A stretch of 64,000 nucleotides of DNA from assembly GCF_022288725.1 (NCBI RefSeq), contig NZ_JAKNTA010000009.1, positions 188,784 to 252,783 on the forward strand, read 5' to 3'. This stretch comes from Kitasatospora sp. A2-31 (GTDB lineage Bacteria; Actinomycetota; Actinomycetes; Streptomycetales; Streptomycetaceae). This document shows positions 61,823 to 64,000 of this stretch, one piece after another; position 1 is the first letter of the stretch; every line of letters begins with the position of its first letter. Below the pieces are notes generated by a model. The model was given only the letters and a program-made list of their open reading frames with translations, was not told the origin of the DNA and did not search any database. Made by a program: the position numbers and the translations under genes.

Positions 61823-63472
61823 TCAGTGCGGGAGCACCAGCGTGCCCGCCCCGTAGTACTGGCGGTCCCCGCAGGCCTGCGGCCCCGGCGGACAGGAGGC
61901 GGCCGCGGTCGTCGCCAGCAGTTCGGCGAGCCGGTCCGAGCCCCAGTCCGGGTGGAGGGCGGCGGCCACCGCGACCGCGCCGGTCACGTGCGCCGCCGCC
62001 ATCGAGGTGCCGGCCAGGGCGGCGTACTGCCCGCCGGGCCAGTCGGAGACGATCGCGCCCTGCGGGCCGCCGTCCGGGTCCCCGCCGGGCGCGGCCAGCG
62101 AGACCCGGCCGCGCCCGTAGTTGGAGTACGCCGAGGGGTGGCCGTCCCGGTTGAGGGCGGTCACCGTGACCACCCCGGGCAGCTCGCCCGGCAGCCGGAC
62201 GCACTCGGTGCCGAGGTAGCGGGACTGCGCCGGACCGGAGGTGCGGTCGTTGGGGCTGCGGTCGTCGGTGCGGGGGGCGCCGAGGTCCTGGCCGTCGTTG
62301 CCGGCCGAGGCCACGACCACGGCGCCCTGCCGCCGGGCGTAGCCGACCGCGCGGTCCACCGCGGCGGTCAGCGCGGCCTGGTCGCGGTCCTGCGGGCAGT
62401 TGTACTTCCACGGATCGGCGAAGTAGCTGTTGTTGATCGCCCTGGCGCCGTGGTCGGCGGCCCAGAGCATGCCGCAGACGATGTTCTCCGTGTAGTACTG
62501 GCCGAGCGGGCCGAGCAGCCGGACGGCGGCGATCCGCACGCCCGGCGCGACCCCGCTGACGCCGTGGCCGTCCCGGGCGGCACCGACGATCCCGGCGACG
62601 TGGGTGCCGTGGCCGCTCTCGCCCACCCCGAGGTCGGGCCGCCAGGCGCCGGTCCGGGCGTCGGGGCGGCCGTCGGCGCAGGAGGCGGAGCTCTTCGGGT
62701 CGACGGCGGCCCGCAGGTCCGGGTGGGTGTCGTCGACACCGGAGTCGAGGACGGCGACCAGCACCCGGCGCAGCGCGTCGGCCGCGGGAGCGCCCGGGCC
62801 GGCCGGGGGGGTGCGCAGCACCGTGGGCGAGGTGTCGCCGCCCGGGCCGCCGACGACACCGAGCATGGCGAGGTTCCAGGCGTCGCGCTCGCCGGGATCC
62901 GCCACGGTCGCGGTGGTGTCGTCCGCGCCGTCCGCCGTCCGGCTGCCGCCGAAGTCCCCGGCGCCGTCGGTGCCGTGTCCGGCGAGGAGCCCCGGGCCCG
63001 CCGCAGCGCCGCCGCCGTTCTCGGCTCCGCCGTCGGTGCTGCGCCCGCCGTCGGCGCGGTCGGCGCCGATTCCCGCGCGGAAGTCCCCGGCGCCGTCGAG
63101 CGGGCGGGGCGGGCTGGGCACCGGAGCGGTCCGGGTGGCACCGACCATGGCCACCCCGGGCCGGGCCCGGACCTTGTCGGCGAACCCCCCGGTGGCGTAC
63201 GCGAGCACCACCCCGATCTGCGGGTACTCCTGGACGACCTGGCCCCCGGCCGCCCGGGCCTCGGCGCCGGCCCGGGCCGCCCCGGCGGCGTCCGCCTGCT
63301 CGGCCAGCACGAGGTAGCTGAGGTAGGACCGGCCCGGCCCGGCCACGTACGGGACGGCGCCGCCCACCACCAGCGCGGTGAGCAGCATGGCGAGCAACGC
63401 CCGGAGGGGCCCCTGGGCCCGGCCCCGGCGGCGCCGGGCGGGACCACTGCCGGACGGGTGCGCCTGCGCCAT
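61823..63472 (-). CDS. Subtilisin-like serine protease (S8), exported
   Basis: This 549-aa protein has an N-terminal Arg-rich segment and one hydrophobic helix (about residues 23-45) that serves as signal or anchor. A propeptide-like part and a Gly/Asp-rich linker with repeated DGAGDF segments follow (about 125-190). The catalytic domain has Asp in VAVLDSGVDDTHPDL, His in SGHGTHVAGIVG, Asn in SAGNDGQD and Ser in LAGTSMAAAHVTGA, all intact. No C-terminal membrane helix is present, unlike mycosins. It is divergent from the helicase gene at 63723. The substrate is unknown. Confidence 0.9.
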   Translation of the reverse strand: MAQAHPSGSGPARRRRGRAQGPLRALLAMLLTALVVGGAVPYVAGPGRSYLSYLVLAEQADAAGAARAGAEARAAGGQVVQEYPQIGVVLAYATGGFADKVRARPGVAMVGATRTAPVPSPPRPLDGAGDFRAGIGADRADGGRSTDGGAENGGGAAAGPGLLAGHGTDGAGDFGGSRTADGADDTTATVADPGERDAWNLAMLGVVGGPGGDTSPTVLRTPPAGPGAPAADALRRVLVAVLDSGVDDTHPDLRAAVDPKSSASCADGRPDARTGAWRPDLGVGESGHGTHVAGIVGAARDGHGVSGVAPGVRIAAVRLLGPLGQYYTENIVCGMLWAADHGARAINNSYFADPWKYNCPQDRDQAALTAAVDRAVGYARRQGAVVVASAGNDGQDLGAPRTDDRSPNDRTSGPAQSRYLGTECVRLPGELPGVVTVTALNRDGHPSAYSNYGRGRVSLAAPGGDPDGGPQGAIVSDWPGGQYAALAGTSMAAAHVTGAVAVAAALHPDWGSDRLAELLATTAAASCPPGPQACGDRQYYGAGTLVLPH

Positions 63473-63722
63473 CGCACGGTCTCCGCTCGTCGGTCCCGGT
63501 GGTCAGGGAGGGTCGGGCCACCGGGGAGGCCCGGCGGCCACGGAAGGATCATGTGCCTGAATCATCACCATATGAGCTGTTTGTCCATTCTGCCTTCCCG
63601 GTTGCTCTGCCCCGCCCGGGCCCGCCGCCGACCCGCCCCCGCACGACCCCGGCCGCCGCCAGTCCGCCGCCACCGCGGCCCGGACGGCCCCCGATGTCAG
63701 TGCCACCCGGCACCATGGGGGC

Positions 63723-64000
63723 ATGGCGCCGCAGAACCACACCCAGCCGCCCGCCGACCCGCTGGCCGGCTTCGCCCCGGCCACCCGGGCCTGGTTCACG
63801 GGCGCCTTCCACGCGCCCACCACCGCGCAGGCCGAGGCCTGGCAGGCGATCGGCCGGGGGACGGACGTCCTGGTGGTCGCCCCCACCGGCTCCGGCAAGA
63901 CGCTCGCGGCCTTCCTCTCGGCGCTGGACCGCCTCAGCAGCACGCCGCCGCCCGCCGACCCCAAGCGCCGCTGCCGGGTGCTCTACATCTCGCCGCTCAA
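63723..64000 (+). CDS. Lhr-type ATP-dependent helicase (N-terminal part, runs off the window)
   Basis: The first 92 codons are visible from ATG 63723. The segment PATRAWFTGAFHAPTTAQAEAW is the Q-motif region, VLVVAPTGSGKTLAAFLSALD is Walker A, and RVLYISPLK is motif Ia of large DEXH helicases of the Lhr family, about 1500 aa, involved in DNA repair. The 250-bp divergent gap before it (63473-63722) contains an AT-rich patch near 63550-63600, a probable promoter, and no gene. Confidence 0.88.
   Translation, partial: MAPQNHTQPPADPLAGFAPATRAWFTGAFHAPTTAQAEAWQAIGRGTDVLVVAPTGSGKTLAAFLSALDRLSSTPPPADPKRRCRVLYISPL

Overview
The window comes from a high-GC actinomycete, almost certainly a member of Streptomycetaceae (Streptomyces, Kitasatospora or a relative). 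The evidence is the extreme third-position GC, frequent GTG and TTG starts, a conservon (sensor kinase/roadblock/DUF742/GTPase/P450), a glutamate ABC operon, an MT0933-type antitoxin, and a conserved core order from recA-recX to lexA-nrdR-nrdJ and rnhB that resembles the S. coelicolor chromosome. No rRNA, tRNA, CRISPR array, transposase or prophage gene was recognised.

Layout. 1-5.7 kb: end of an unknown gene, two hypothetical genes, RNase HII, and a TetR regulator divergent from a 14-TM MFS exporter, with two matching GAACG-N4-CGTTC palindromes between them. 5.9-12.7 kb: a carbohydrate ABC importer without its own ATPase and a very large secreted deacetylase-like protein, all on the minus strand. 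13.1-19.0 kb: a conservon ending in two P450s; the first lacks the ExxR motif. 19.2-20.1 kb: a Clp-N-domain protein and a small HTH protein whose promoter is leaderless and covered by two palindromes. 20.2-25.1 kb: nrdR-nrdJ (class II ribonucleotide reductase) divergent from lexA, with NrdR boxes and an SOS box. 25.3-33.2 kb: a DinG-like helicase downstream of an aerobactin-type siderophore operon behind an iron box. 33.6-36.0 kb: two paralogous exported trypsin-fold proteins. 36.1-46 kb: hflX, a Rel/Spo homologue, dapF, a membrane protein, miaA, an antitoxin-like gene, a LigB-like dioxygenase gene and miaB. 46-53.2 kb: an orphan TAXI receptor, a two-component system and gluABCD. 53.4-61.6 kb: an FAD monooxygenase, RNase Y, recX, recA (SOS box upstream), an AI-2E-type permease, a DUF3046 protein and a GNAT protein. 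61.8-64 kb: a subtilase and the start of an Lhr-type helicase.

How the parts fit. The core is genome maintenance and growth control: LexA should regulate itself and RecA through GAAC-N4-GTTY boxes, NrdR should control NrdJ, and RecX should modulate RecA. MiaA and MiaB modify the same tRNA adenosine, HflX acts on ribosomes, and the Rel homologue acts on (p)ppGpp. Accessory pieces are the sugar-uptake/deacetylase block, the conservon, the HTH/Clp-N pair and the siderophore operon. The least explained parts are the autoregulated HTH/Clp-N pair, the ExxR-less P450, the long RecX N-terminus, a possible leader frame at lexA, and several short intergenic tandem repeats. All calls rest on reading the sequence and family knowledge; no database search was run.
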